A stretch of 64,000 bases of DNA, taken from the NCBI RefSeq assembly GCF_004135585.1, contig NZ_CP035501.1, positions 1,971,001 to 2,035,000 of the forward strand, written 5' to 3'. Position numbers and translations under genes: made by a program. This stretch comes from Sphingosinicella sp. BN140058. Its GTDB lineage: Bacteria > Pseudomonadota > Alphaproteobacteria > Sphingomonadales > Sphingomonadaceae. This document shows, piece by piece, positions 34,996 to 42,810 of this stretch. Within the stretch, counting starts at the first letter, position 1, and every line of letters starts with the position of its first letter. The notes beneath the pieces were generated by a model. That model was not told where the DNA came from and did no database searches. It saw nothing but the letters and a program-made list of their open reading frames with translations.

Positions 34996-35004
34996 CCTAT
35001 AAAG
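34996..35004. promoter_or_regulatory. CCTATAAAG element between fliX and flgI
   Basis: 35 nt before the flgI ATG; read on the minus strand it gives TTATAGG, 41 nt before fliX. Next to it is TTAACCAT, one CtrA-like half-site without a second half. Confidence 0.45.
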
Positions 35005-35039
35005 ACTTGAGCGGCTCATCGCCATTGACGAAGAGATTA

Positions 35040-36134
35040 ATGCGCAAGACCATATTCGCAGCCTGTCTGATCGCCGCTTCCGCGGTAACCGCGCCGGCGC
35101 TTGCCGGCCCGCGCGTCAAGGACATCGTGGACGTCGAGAACGTCCGCTCGAACCAGCTCGTCGGCTACGGCCTGGTCTTCGGCCTCGCCGGGACCGGCGA
35201 CCGTACCCGCAACGCGCCGTTCACCGAAGAATCCCTCAAGGGCATGCTCGGCCGGATGGGCATCAGCGTCGAAGGAACGCAGATGCGCACCCAGAACGTC
35301 GCGGCGGTGATGGTGACGGCCACCCTGCCCCCGTTCGCTCGGAGCGGCAGCCAGGTCGATGTTCAGGTGTCCGCGATGGGCGACGCGTCCAGCCTGCAGG
35401 GCGGTACGCTGATCGTGACTCCGCTGAAGGCGATGGACGGAGAGATCTACGCCGTCGCCCAGGGCCCGGTCGCAGTCTCCGGCTTCAAGGCGCAGGGCGC
35501 CGGTGCCAGCGTCACCCGCGGTGTCTCCACGTCGGCGCGGATCGCCAGCGGCGCGATCGTCGAGCGCGAGGTGCCGTTCGCGCTAAAATCCGCCCAGACC
35601 CTCAAGCTCGCGCTCAAGAATCCCGATTTCACCACCGCCCGCCGGATCGCCGAAGCGATCAACGGCGAAGCGCCCGGAAGCGCCGAAGTGCTCGATCCCG
35701 CGACCGTCCAGCTGACGCCGCAGGGCGGCTCGGTGGTCGATCTCGTCGGCCGCATCGAAAATCTGGAGATCAACGCCGATCAGGCCGCCAAGGTCGTCAT
35801 CAACGAGGCCGCGGGCACGGTGGTGATGAGCGCGGACGTCCGCATCAGTCCGGTCGCGATCGCGCAGGGCGGGCTGACGATCAGCGTTTCCGAAAACCCG
35901 ATCGCATCGCAACCCGCGCCGCTTTCGGAAGGCGAAACCGTGGTGCTGCCGCGAACCTCCGTCAATGTCGACGACGGCGGCGGCGCATCGCTGGCGATGG
36001 TCGGCGGCGGTTCGTCGCTGCGGTCGCTCGTCTCGGGTCTGAACGCGCTCGGCGTGTCGCCGCGGGATCTGATCACCATTCTTCAGGCCCTCAAATCGGC
36101 GGGCGCGCTCCAGGCCGAAATCGTCGTTCAGTAA
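35040..36134 (+). CDS. flgI: Flagellar P-ring protein FlgI
   Basis: 364 residues. The signal peptide is MRKTIFAACLIAASAVTAPALA; the mature part has RVKDIVDVENVRSNQLVGYG, LVFGLAGTGDRTRNAPFT, SMLGRMGI-type LKGMLGRMGISV and a C-terminal LVSGLNALGVSPRDLITILQALKSAGAL, all typical of FlgI. It forms the periplasmic bushing of the rod. The ATG at 35040 is chosen since it gives the signal peptide its normal length. First gene of flgI-flgJ-flgN. Confidence 0.94.
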   Translation: MRKTIFAACLIAASAVTAPALAGPRVKDIVDVENVRSNQLVGYGLVFGLAGTGDRTRNAPFTEESLKGMLGRMGISVEGTQMRTQNVAAVMVTATLPPFARSGSQVDVQVSAMGDASSLQGGTLIVTPLKAMDGEIYAVAQGPVAVSGFKAQGAGASVTRGVSTSARIASGAIVEREVPFALKSAQTLKLALKNPDFTTARRIAEAINGEAPGSAEVLDPATVQLTPQGGSVVDLVGRIENLEINADQAAKVVINEAAGTVVMSADVRISPVAIAQGGLTISVSENPIASQPAPLSEGETVVLPRTSVNVDDGGGASLAMVGGGSSLRSLVSGLNALGVSPRDLITILQALKSAGALQAEIVVQ

Positions 36135-36143
36135 GGAACTGGC

Positions 36144-36452
36144 ATGACCGAGATCCAGAGCAGCCTGCCGGCACCGACGGGACGCAGCGCGATGCCGCAG
36201 AAGCAGCAGAGTTCGGCCGAAGCGACCGCGCGGGACTTCGAGGCCGTGTTCCTCGGCCAGATGGCGAAGTTGATGATGGAAAGCGTCGAAACCGGCGATG
36301 AATTTTCCGGCGGCCATGGCGAGGAAATGTTCCGCGGCGTGCTCGCCGAAACGCTCGGCAAGGAAATGGCCAAGGGCGGCGGCGTCGGCCTCGCGCCCGC
36401 GGTGCTCGAACAGATGATCAAGATGCAGGGAGGATCCGGAAATGGTCAGTGA
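36144..36452 (+). CDS. flgJ: Rod-binding FlgJ-type protein without muramidase domain
   Basis: 102 residues matching only the N-terminal rod-binding half of enteric FlgJ: ARDFEAVFLGQMAKLMMES, GEEMFRGVLAETLGKEMAKG and GLAPAVLEQMIKM. Alphaproteobacteria often have this short form and supply the lytic enzyme separately. Its 3' end overlaps the next gene. Confidence 0.85.
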   Translation: MTEIQSSLPAPTGRSAMPQKQQSSAEATARDFEAVFLGQMAKLMMESVETGDEFSGGHGEEMFRGVLAETLGKEMAKGGGVGLAPAVLEQMIKMQGGSGNGQ

Positions 36453-36864
36453 GCTCGTCGACCTCGTCAAGTCGCTGGCCGCGCTGATGCGCGAGGAAAC
36501 CGAACTGCTCCGCAGCGGCGCCCGATCCGCCGGCATCCACGAGATCGCCGGCGCCAAGGCGCGCCTGGTCGGCGCCCTCGAGGCGCGCACCACCGAGCTC
36601 GACCGCAGCGATGCCAACTGGCTCGAGGCGCTCGAAGAGGAGCCCAAAGCGGAACTGATCGAAGCCCTTGGCGAGCTCAAGGACGCCTCCGGCCCCAATG
36701 CCGAAGCGCTCTCGCGTCAGATCGATCTGACCACCGAGATGATGGCGGCGGTGACCGCCGAAGCGAAGCGGATCATCGGTACACGGCACAGCGTCTATGG
36801 CGCACGCGGCAATCTGTCGCGCCTCGAACTGCCGACCCCCATCTCCCACAACTCACATTATTGA
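36442..36864 (+). CDS. FlgN-like flagellar export chaperone
   Basis: 140 residues, predicted helical: MVSELVDLVKSLAALMREET, ELLRSGARSAGIHEIAGAKARLVGALEARTTEL, with the FlgN family's length and pattern. FlgN chaperones the hook-filament junction proteins FlgK and FlgL. It overlaps flgJ by 11 nt. The assignment is by pattern and context because FlgN sequences diverge quickly. Confidence 0.65.
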   Translation: MVSELVDLVKSLAALMREETELLRSGARSAGIHEIAGAKARLVGALEARTTELDRSDANWLEALEEEPKAELIEALGELKDASGPNAEALSRQIDLTTEMMAAVTAEAKRIIGTRHSVYGARGNLSRLELPTPISHNSHY

Positions 36865-37267
36865 GCCTGTGGCCGGCCGCTACGCAGCCGGCCATCGTGA
36901 CCGGCGCCGACAGCGGCGCCCGAGGTTCGTCCGACGCCGCGCACGATGATGCCCGGCCTCGTGGCCGTCCGACCACGCGGATGTCCCCGCCTCGCCGGTC
37001 CACCAGGGCGCGCACGGCAACCGAACGCCACGTGCTCGTTGATTCGTCAGAGAAAAGAAGGGTCGCCTGCTTGCGCAGCGGCACTGCGATCGCCCGCGGC
37101 GGGGCCACAAGGCAAGGAGCAAACTTGCCGTTCCGATGCGTGCTGAAAATCGCACGGCCGACGCCGCGCGCAGCAACGAGGATCCGAACAGAAGCGCTTT
37201 TCGGACCGCTAGCCTGCGCCTGCACGGATGCTGTGCGAAGGTGCGACGCCGCTCGCGCCGCACAAGT
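36865..37267. other. 403-bp spacer between flgN-like gene and flgB, no convincing gene
   Basis: A GGCCGGC/GCCGGCC hairpin lies at 36871-36893. Open frames on both strands cover most of the spacer but are rich in Arg, Ala and Pro, have no family pattern and no ribosome site. The region separates convergent genes, so little control DNA is expected; it may be a decayed gene. Confidence 0.5.
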
Positions 37268-37693
37268 TTAGCGCGATCCGGTGGCGACCTTCATCAGGCC
37301 GAGCTGCTTGCGGTACAGATTGGTCAGCGCGGTGAAATCCGCCTGCATCTCGCCCATCTTGAGCAACTGCTCTTCCAGGGTGACGTTGTTGCCGTCCGGC
37401 TTGGTTTCCATCGTGTCGGCATCGAGCACGATGCCGCTTCCGCCGCGCGGCTGACTGGCGCCGAGCGCGGCCATTCCGCTGGTAATGCTGATCCGCGGAC
37501 GTGCGACGCGCGGCCCGCCCTGCTGCGCGGCGAGCAGATCGCTGAAATCCGGAGCTTCGACTTCGCGGGCCTTGAAGCCGGCAGTCTCCGAATTCGCGAT
37601 GTTCTGCGAGATCACCTTCTGGCGCCCGGAGAGGTGCTGCATCGCACGCTCGATGCCCTGGAAGAGGTTGGGGGTTCCGCCCATGCCGCTCAT
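37268..37693 (-). CDS. flgB: Flagellar proximal rod protein FlgB
   Basis: 141 residues: MQHLSGRQKVISQNIANSETAGFKAREVEAPDF and a C-terminal helix with LEEQLLKMGEMQADFTALTNLYRKQLGLMK are typical of FlgB. AAGGA lies 8 nt before the ATG at 37693. It is separated from flgC (19005), its usual partner, and instead lies 10 nt after the beta-propeller gene on the same strand. Confidence 0.92.
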   Translation of the reverse strand: MSGMGGTPNLFQGIERAMQHLSGRQKVISQNIANSETAGFKAREVEAPDFSDLLAAQQGGPRVARPRISITSGMAALGASQPRGGSGIVLDADTMETKPDGNNVTLEEQLLKMGEMQADFTALTNLYRKQLGLMKVATGSR

Positions 37694-37703
37694 GCGTCTG
37701 TCC

Positions 37704-40409
37704 TTAGAAGCCGGTGTAGGTGTTGGCGCTGGTCAGCCGGGTGAGCGCGCTCTGATAATTTGCGAGCTGCGCCTGCTGATAGGCGGACGGCTTGCCGGTC
37801 GCCTTCACCCCATCGACCAGATTGGCCTTCATCTGATCCCAATATAGCGAGCGGAACGCCGTCTGGGACATCGATACCGCCGATTTAATCTGGCCGAGCG
37901 CATATTTCGCATCGGCCACATTGGCGATGCTGAGCGAATCCTCGAGCATCAGGCCGAACGTGCCACCGGGCGTGACGCGCTGCGCCTTGGGATCGATAGC
38001 CGGTACGTTGTAGCGGCCCGGATCGATTCCGAGTTTCTCGAGCGCGTCCTTGCCCTGCGCGCCTTCCAGCAAGGCGACGGTATGGCCCGCCTTGGGTTCG
38101 ATGCGCAGCGTGTTGCCGGTGCCGCTCCGCGGCGTGGTGACGGTCACGTTGGTTCCCGCCAGCTTGCGGATGCGATCGGCCAGCGAGATCAGCGTGTCGT
38201 CGGCGCCGATCGTGATCTTCTTCTCGGTGCCATTGTCGACCTTGAAGGTGAACTCGTCGCCGGCACGAAGGCTGGTGTTGGCGACCAGCTTCGACGAGTC
38301 GGCGGCGTTCAGCGTTCCGCGATGGAAACCGAGCGCAGAGGTGATCCCGGCACCGCCGGTGGCGGCGGCGATGCGGACCGGCTCCGTGCGCAGCGCCGAG
38401 GTGCCGAACTGACTGATATTCTCGACCGTGCCGGAGGCGGCATCGATCCGCGCGACGAATCCGTCCACCGCGCCCTGCCGGGCGGCACCGGAGAGAACGC
38501 CCGAGGTGCGGCCGCCGGCATAGAGATCGTCACCCATGAAGGCGAGACTGTCGACCTCGTCGGCGGCATCGCTGCCGAGATAGGAGACGGTGGCCTTGGT
38601 GAGATCCGCATCGATCCGGGCGACGAAGCCATCGCGGCCGCCCCCGAGCGCATTCACCTGATCGCCGGCAACGGCGATGCTGGTCGCGCCGCCGACCGCG
38701 ATTTCACCGCTGGCCGAGACCGCGAGCACGCGGGCATCGATGGTGCCGAGATCGAGGGCGCCGAGATCGGTGACCAGGGCCTGGGCGTCGAGACGGCGCA
38801 GGCGCGCGGTGCCGCTCTCGCGGGTCAGCGCGAGCAACTCGCCGTCCGCGCCGACGGCCAGCGCGGAGACGGTGTCCGATCCGCCGCTGTTGATCGTGCG
38901 GCGCTCCTGCAGCGTTCCGGTCGCGCTGATCCGCCCGACGAACGCGTCGCCGCCGCCGCTGTCCGATTTGCCGCCGACGAAGACGGTGCCGTCCGCACCC
39001 ACGGCCACGGCGGTGGCTTCCTGATTGCCCACCGCGCGGATCGAGGTGGCGAAGGTCTCGTCGCCTTTGGCGTCGAACTTGACGACGACGATGTCGCTAT
39101 CCTGGTTGCCCGACCCGTCGAACGGACCGGTGACGGTGCCCGCAACGACGATGTCGCCATTGGCGCCGATGGTCACCGCCGCACCCTGGGCCGACGAGGC
39201 GGCGCCCAAGGTCCGCTGCCAGAGCACCTTGCCTTCGCTGTCGAGCTTGGTGAGGAACAGATCCTCCGTTCCGGCGAGATGGTTGCTGCCAAGATCGCCG
39301 GCGGCGGTGCCGACGACGTAGGAATTGCCTTGCGTGTCGGTGGTGATCGCGCGTGCGGCGGTACGCACCACCACGTCCTTGACCTTGCTTTCATCGTCCG
39401 CCGCATTCTTGGCGCGCTCGGTGGCATCTGCGTCGATCGCGGTCAGTGTGCCCAGCGTCTTGCGCACGGACGTGGCGGCGGGATCGTCGAACCGCATGAT
39501 CTGCGTCGTTGCCGGGGCATCGAGCGCGGTCTGGCCGGTGACGACCATGAGCGCATCCTTGGCGCCGACCTGATCGAGCGCGACCTCCTCGACGCCCGAT
39601 CCGACCAGGGTGAGGCCCCACTTTTCACCCGTCTTCTCGACGATGAACTTGGATCCGTATTTGGTGGTCGGATTGCCGTCGGCATCGGTGACGATGTTGC
39701 CGTTGGTGTCGCGCATCGGAATGGTGGCGATGGCGGCGTTGAGCGCCGCAGCGACGCTGTCGAGCGTCGGCGGCTGGGTGGTGGTCGCCAGATCCACGGA
39801 CACCGCTTCGGTGGCGCCGTATTTGGAGAGCTTGACCTGAAGCACCTCGTTGCCGGCGACGCCTTCGAGCGCAGCCGTGCGGCTTGCGAGCAGCGCCGTG
39901 CCGACCGTCTTCTCGTTGTAGACGGTGCCGACCGGCGCGGTCTCGGCGCGCCGCTGGGAATTGCCGAAGCTGAGCTTGACCTTGTCGGACGGCGCTCCTG
40001 CCAGATAATCCTGAAGATCCTCGAGGCCCTTGGAAAAGGCGGTCTGCAGCAGGGAGCGTTCGGCGGAGGATGTCGTCTTGGCGGCGCTCGCTTCGGTCAG
40101 CAGGCGGAGCCGCTCGAGCGCCTTGTACGCGGTGAAGGTGGTCTGCACGTCCTTGTTGAGCGTCGCATCCTTGGCCGTGGGCTTGTCGATGATCGTCGGC
40201 ATCCGCTTGATGTTGGAGACCTGGGTGCTGACCGGAACCGTGCTTTTCGCCTCCTGCCAGGGGGCGACGACGGGAGCCAAGGTGAACTGTGCGCGCGCCT
40301 TGCGGAGGGCGTTGGATTCGATCTTGAGCTCGGACACCAGGCTGAACAGGCTGGTGTCGCCGGTGAGCATCGAAAGGCCGACCAAACCGCTCGAAAAATT
40401 CACAGTCAT
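37704..40409 (-). CDS. Large flagellar-locus protein: helical ends, beta-propeller middle, flagellin-IN-like segment
   Basis: 901 residues, no signal peptide. Residues 75-140 are helical (VQTTFTAYKALERLRLLTEA). Residues about 345-670 form a string of beta-propeller (SBBP-type) repeats, such as ITTDTQGNSYVVGTAAG, VTIGANGDIVVAGTVTGPFDG and VAVGADGTVFVGGKSDSGGGD. Residues 705-800 resemble the flagellin/FliD IN motif (TFKVDNGTEKKITIGADDT, LISLADRIRKLAGTNVTV). Residues 825-898 are helical and end SALTRLTSANTYTGF. Its operon with flgB and its lack of a Sec signal suggest export by the flagellar gate or a structural/regulatory role. A weak resemblance in size and setting to Caulobacter FlaEY is possible but not shown. 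Confidence 0.7.
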   Translation of the reverse strand: MTVNFSSGLVGLSMLTGDTSLFSLVSELKIESNALRKARAQFTLAPVVAPWQEAKSTVPVSTQVSNIKRMPTIIDKPTAKDATLNKDVQTTFTAYKALERLRLLTEASAAKTTSSAERSLLQTAFSKGLEDLQDYLAGAPSDKVKLSFGNSQRRAETAPVGTVYNEKTVGTALLASRTAALEGVAGNEVLQVKLSKYGATEAVSVDLATTTQPPTLDSVAAALNAAIATIPMRDTNGNIVTDADGNPTTKYGSKFIVEKTGEKWGLTLVGSGVEEVALDQVGAKDALMVVTGQTALDAPATTQIMRFDDPAATSVRKTLGTLTAIDADATERAKNAADDESKVKDVVVRTAARAITTDTQGNSYVVGTAAGDLGSNHLAGTEDLFLTKLDSEGKVLWQRTLGAASSAQGAAVTIGANGDIVVAGTVTGPFDGSGNQDSDIVVVKFDAKGDETFATSIRAVGNQEATAVAVGADGTVFVGGKSDSGGGDAFVGRISATGTLQERRTINSGGSDTVSALAVGADGELLALTRESGTARLRRLDAQALVTDLGALDLGTIDARVLAVSASGEIAVGGATSIAVAGDQVNALGGGRDGFVARIDADLTKATVSYLGSDAADEVDSLAFMGDDLYAGGRTSGVLSGAARQGAVDGFVARIDAASGTVENISQFGTSALRTEPVRIAAATGGAGITSALGFHRGTLNAADSSKLVANTSLRAGDEFTFKVDNGTEKKITIGADDTLISLADRIRKLAGTNVTVTTPRSGTGNTLRIEPKAGHTVALLEGAQGKDALEKLGIDPGRYNVPAIDPKAQRVTPGGTFGLMLEDSLSIANVADAKYALGQIKSAVSMSQTAFRSLYWDQMKANLVDGVKATGKPSAYQQAQLANYQSALTRLTSANTYTGF

Positions 40410-40444
40410 TTGTTTACCAAACCCCCGCCGCTCTCTTCTCTGAT

Positions 40445-40454
40445 CCTATAATAG
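40445..40454. promoter_or_regulatory. CCTATAATAG element between the beta-propeller gene and fliG
   Basis: On the plus strand it lies 53 nt before the fliG start, on the minus strand about 36 nt before the 901-residue gene. It contains TATAAT. No -35 match is clear. Confidence 0.45.
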
Positions 40455-40507
40455 ACGTGCGCCGCTCGCCCGACGCGTCCGGCAGGCTGTTTTTTGGAGA
40501 GACCCCT

Positions 40508-41542
40508 TTGAGCGTGATGACCGTGGTCGCCGAGCCCCCCGAGCTGAAGAGATATTCGGGCCTGCAGCGCGCAGCGATGCTGATGCTCGCCCTCGGCCAG
40601 GAGCACGGCGCGTCGATCTGGGAGCAATTCTCCACCGACGAGATCAAGGAACTGTCGTCCGCGATCGCCCAGCTCGGCCGCGTGCCGGCCAATGTCGTCG
40701 AGCACCTGCTCATCCAGTTCTCGGGTGAAGTCTCCTCGATGGCGTCGCTCCACGGCTCCTACGAAACCACCGAGCGCCTGCTGCGCGGCGTCCTTCCGAA
40801 CGAGAAGGTCAAGGACATCATGGAGGACATTCGTGGTCCATCCGGGCGCACGATGTGGGACAAGCTGTCCAACGTGAACGAGTCGGTGCTCGCCGCTTAC
40901 CTCAAGAACGAATATCCGCAGACCGTTGCGGTCATTCTGAGCAAGCTCTCCTCCGATCATGCCGCACGCGTGCTGTCCGAGCTGCCGCAGGAATTCTCTA
41001 CCGACGTCATCATGCGCATGCTGCGCATGGACACCGTCCAGAAGGAAGTGATCCAGGAAGTCGAGCAGACCTTGCGGACCGAGTTCATGTCGAACCTCTC
41101 GCGCTCGCAGCGCCGCGATCCGCACGAGACCATGGCGGAAATCTTCAACGCCCTCGATCGCTCGAGCGAGGAAGCGATGCTTGCCGCGCTCGACGACCGC
41201 GCGCCGGAAGCCGCCGAGCGGATCCGTGCTCTGATGTTCACCTTCGACGATCTCGCCAATCTGCTGCCGGCCGCTATCTCGGCGATCGTCCGCAACGCCG
41301 ACAAGCGCGACATGGCGCTGGCGCTCAAGGGTGCGCCGGATCCGATGAAGCAGCTCTTCTTCTCGACGATGACCGAACGTGCCGCCAAGCTGATGAAGGA
41401 GGAGATGGCGTCGATGGGCCCGGTGCGGGCGCGCGACTGCGAAGACGCACAGACGGCGATGGTCCGCCTCGCCAAATCGCTGGCGGATCGCGGCGAGATC
41501 ATGCTCGTCGATCCGAAAAGCGACGACGGCCTGATCTACTGA
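40508..41542 (+). CDS. fliG: Flagellar motor switch protein FliG
   Basis: 344 residues. FliG-N, middle and C domains are all present: GLQRAAMLMLALGQEHGASI, EHLLIQFSGEVSSM, NEYPQTVAVILSKLSSDHAARVLSELP (middle), and FDDLANLLPAAISAIVRNADKRDMALALKGA with charged torque-helix residues (MTERAAKLMKEEMASMGPVR). It contacts MotA. A TTG at 40508 is preferred because GGAGAG (40496-40501) lies 6 nt upstream; an ATG at 40517 is the alternative. fliH follows. Confidence 0.93.
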   Translation: MSVMTVVAEPPELKRYSGLQRAAMLMLALGQEHGASIWEQFSTDEIKELSSAIAQLGRVPANVVEHLLIQFSGEVSSMASLHGSYETTERLLRGVLPNEKVKDIMEDIRGPSGRTMWDKLSNVNESVLAAYLKNEYPQTVAVILSKLSSDHAARVLSELPQEFSTDVIMRMLRMDTVQKEVIQEVEQTLRTEFMSNLSRSQRRDPHETMAEIFNALDRSSEEAMLAALDDRAPEAAERIRALMFTFDDLANLLPAAISAIVRNADKRDMALALKGAPDPMKQLFFSTMTERAAKLMKEEMASMGPVRARDCEDAQTAMVRLAKSLADRGEIMLVDPKSDDGLIY

Positions 41543-41561
41543 TCCGAAGGACCAATCCGGC

Positions 41562-42218
41562 ATGGCAAGCGTATCGACGATCAAGCCGTTCGCGTTCGAG
41601 CGGGTCTTCTCCCAGGCAGCCTCCTCCGACGCCGCGAAGCCGGATGCGATGATCCTGCAGGGCGAAATGGAGACGCTTCGCGCCCAGATCGAGCGTCTCG
41701 AGCTCGAGAAGGACATGGCGCTGGCCCAGGCCCGTGCCGACGGCGTGCAGGCCGGCCTGGCCGAAGCAAGAGCGGAGCGCGAAACGGCGATGCTCGCCGC
41801 GATCGACGCGCTCCAGGCCGGCATCGAGCAGATTGCGGAAGAGGTCGGCGATGCCGTCGCCAAGGCCACTGCCGAAGCGGCCGAGCTCGCGCTCGCGACC
41901 GCCGATCTCCTCGCCGGTCGTGCGATCGCCGCGGCGCCTGCGGAGACGATCGATGCCGCGCTCGGCCGGGTGCTCGAGCAGCTCGGGCGCAATCCCCGGC
42001 TGCAGATCAGGGTCCATCCGAGCCTCGTCGAGGAGATGGAGCGGCTTGTGGCCGCGCGTCAGGCGGGGGAGCGCCGCCGGATGCATCTGCACGTCGCACC
42101 GGACGACACGATCCCGATCGGCGACACGCTGATCTCGTGGGACGAAGGCGGCCTGCGCCTCGACATGGACGCCCGGCGCAACGCAGTGCGCGAGGAGCTG
42201 GACGGCATCCTCGGCTGA
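41562..42218 (+). CDS. fliH: Flagellar export ATPase regulator FliH
   Basis: 218 residues. An N-terminal region (TIKPFAFERVF) precedes a long coiled coil with Ala/Gly/Glu repeats (MALAQARADGVQAGLAEARA, the GxxxG-like FliH pattern) and a C-terminal domain (LQIRVHPSLVEEMERL, DTLISWDEGGLRLDMDAR). FliH links the ATPase FliI to the C-ring. fliI is not next to it; the flagellar run stops here. Confidence 0.85.
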   Translation: MASVSTIKPFAFERVFSQAASSDAAKPDAMILQGEMETLRAQIERLELEKDMALAQARADGVQAGLAEARAERETAMLAAIDALQAGIEQIAEEVGDAVAKATAEAAELALATADLLAGRAIAAAPAETIDAALGRVLEQLGRNPRLQIRVHPSLVEEMERLVAARQAGERRRMHLHVAPDDTIPIGDTLISWDEGGLRLDMDARRNAVREELDGILG

Positions 42219-42291
42219 ACCGACGCGCTCGCAGCCGCTACGTTCCGTTGAAATCGTAAGTTTCACGCCCTTGCAACACCTTACGCCGCGG

Positions 42292-42329
42292 CTATAAGGC
42301 TCCCCGCTCAGGTGGGGAGTTCCGTTTCC
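42292..42329 (+). promoter_or_regulatory. CTATAAGG box and hairpin that covers the ribosome site of the 81-residue gene
   Basis: CTCCCC (42300-42305) pairs with GGGGAG (42314-42319). GGGGAG is also the only good ribosome site, 10 nt before the ATG. The stem could therefore limit translation (inference). Confidence 0.4.
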
Positions 42330-42575
42330 ATGCGTCTTGTTGCTGCCTCCGCTCTCATTCTCCTTGCAACCCCAGCGCTTGCGTCCGCGCAGGACAATCC
42401 GGCACCGCCCACTGCCGAGGCCAAGCCCGCCAAGGAAAAGAAGATCTGCAAGCTCGAGGAGGCCGGATCGACCTCCCGCATGCGCAAGCGCGTCTGCCGC
42501 ACCGTCAAGGAGTGGGACGAGTCCCGAGAGGACGCCGCCAACGGCTCCGATCTCCAGCGCGTGCGCAGCCGCTAA
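42330..42575 (+). CDS. Small secreted protein with two cysteines, unknown function
   Basis: 81 residues. Signal peptide MRLVAASALILLATPALASA, then a Lys/Pro linker and KKICKLEEAGSTSRMRKRVCRTVKEWDE with two Cys that may form a disulphide. Small proteins with a C-x-n-GS-R-x-n-RVCRT-x-EW motif are common in sphingomonads, but their function is not known. It stands alone between fliH and a TonB receptor gene. Confidence 0.75.
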   Translation: MRLVAASALILLATPALASAQDNPAPPTAEAKPAKEKKICKLEEAGSTSRMRKRVCRTVKEWDESREDAANGSDLQRVRSR

Positions 42576-42810
42576 GGCGCAACCCGCCGGTTGCCGCCGG
42601 TTTGCAATTACCTGCGCGGTAGCATCGTTCCCGGGCAGATCCTGGTGTCCTCAGGCGGCGCCTGTGGCCGTTTGGCCATATGATCAAAGTATACGATCTT
42701 GAGCAGCTTGCCCGCTTGACTTGGTTGGCGCCAGATTAATAAATGGAATTGATTTAATTACCGGCAGGTTTGCCGACCAAGCGGCGTGGACCGCAGTGTG
42801 GGAGATGATG

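Noticed and set aside
34987..34998. TTAACCAT near flgI as a CtrA box
   Set aside because: Only one half-site is present; the second TTAA at the N7 distance is missing.
36861..37271. 136-codon frame in the flgN-flgB gap
   Set aside because: No ribosome site, Arg/Ala/Thr-rich, and an equally long frame exists on the other strand.
38082..40451. 789-codon plus-strand frame antisense to the 901-residue gene
   Set aside because: Composition is Gly/Arg/Asp-rich without motifs; the minus-strand frame has the propeller repeats and a flgB neighbour.
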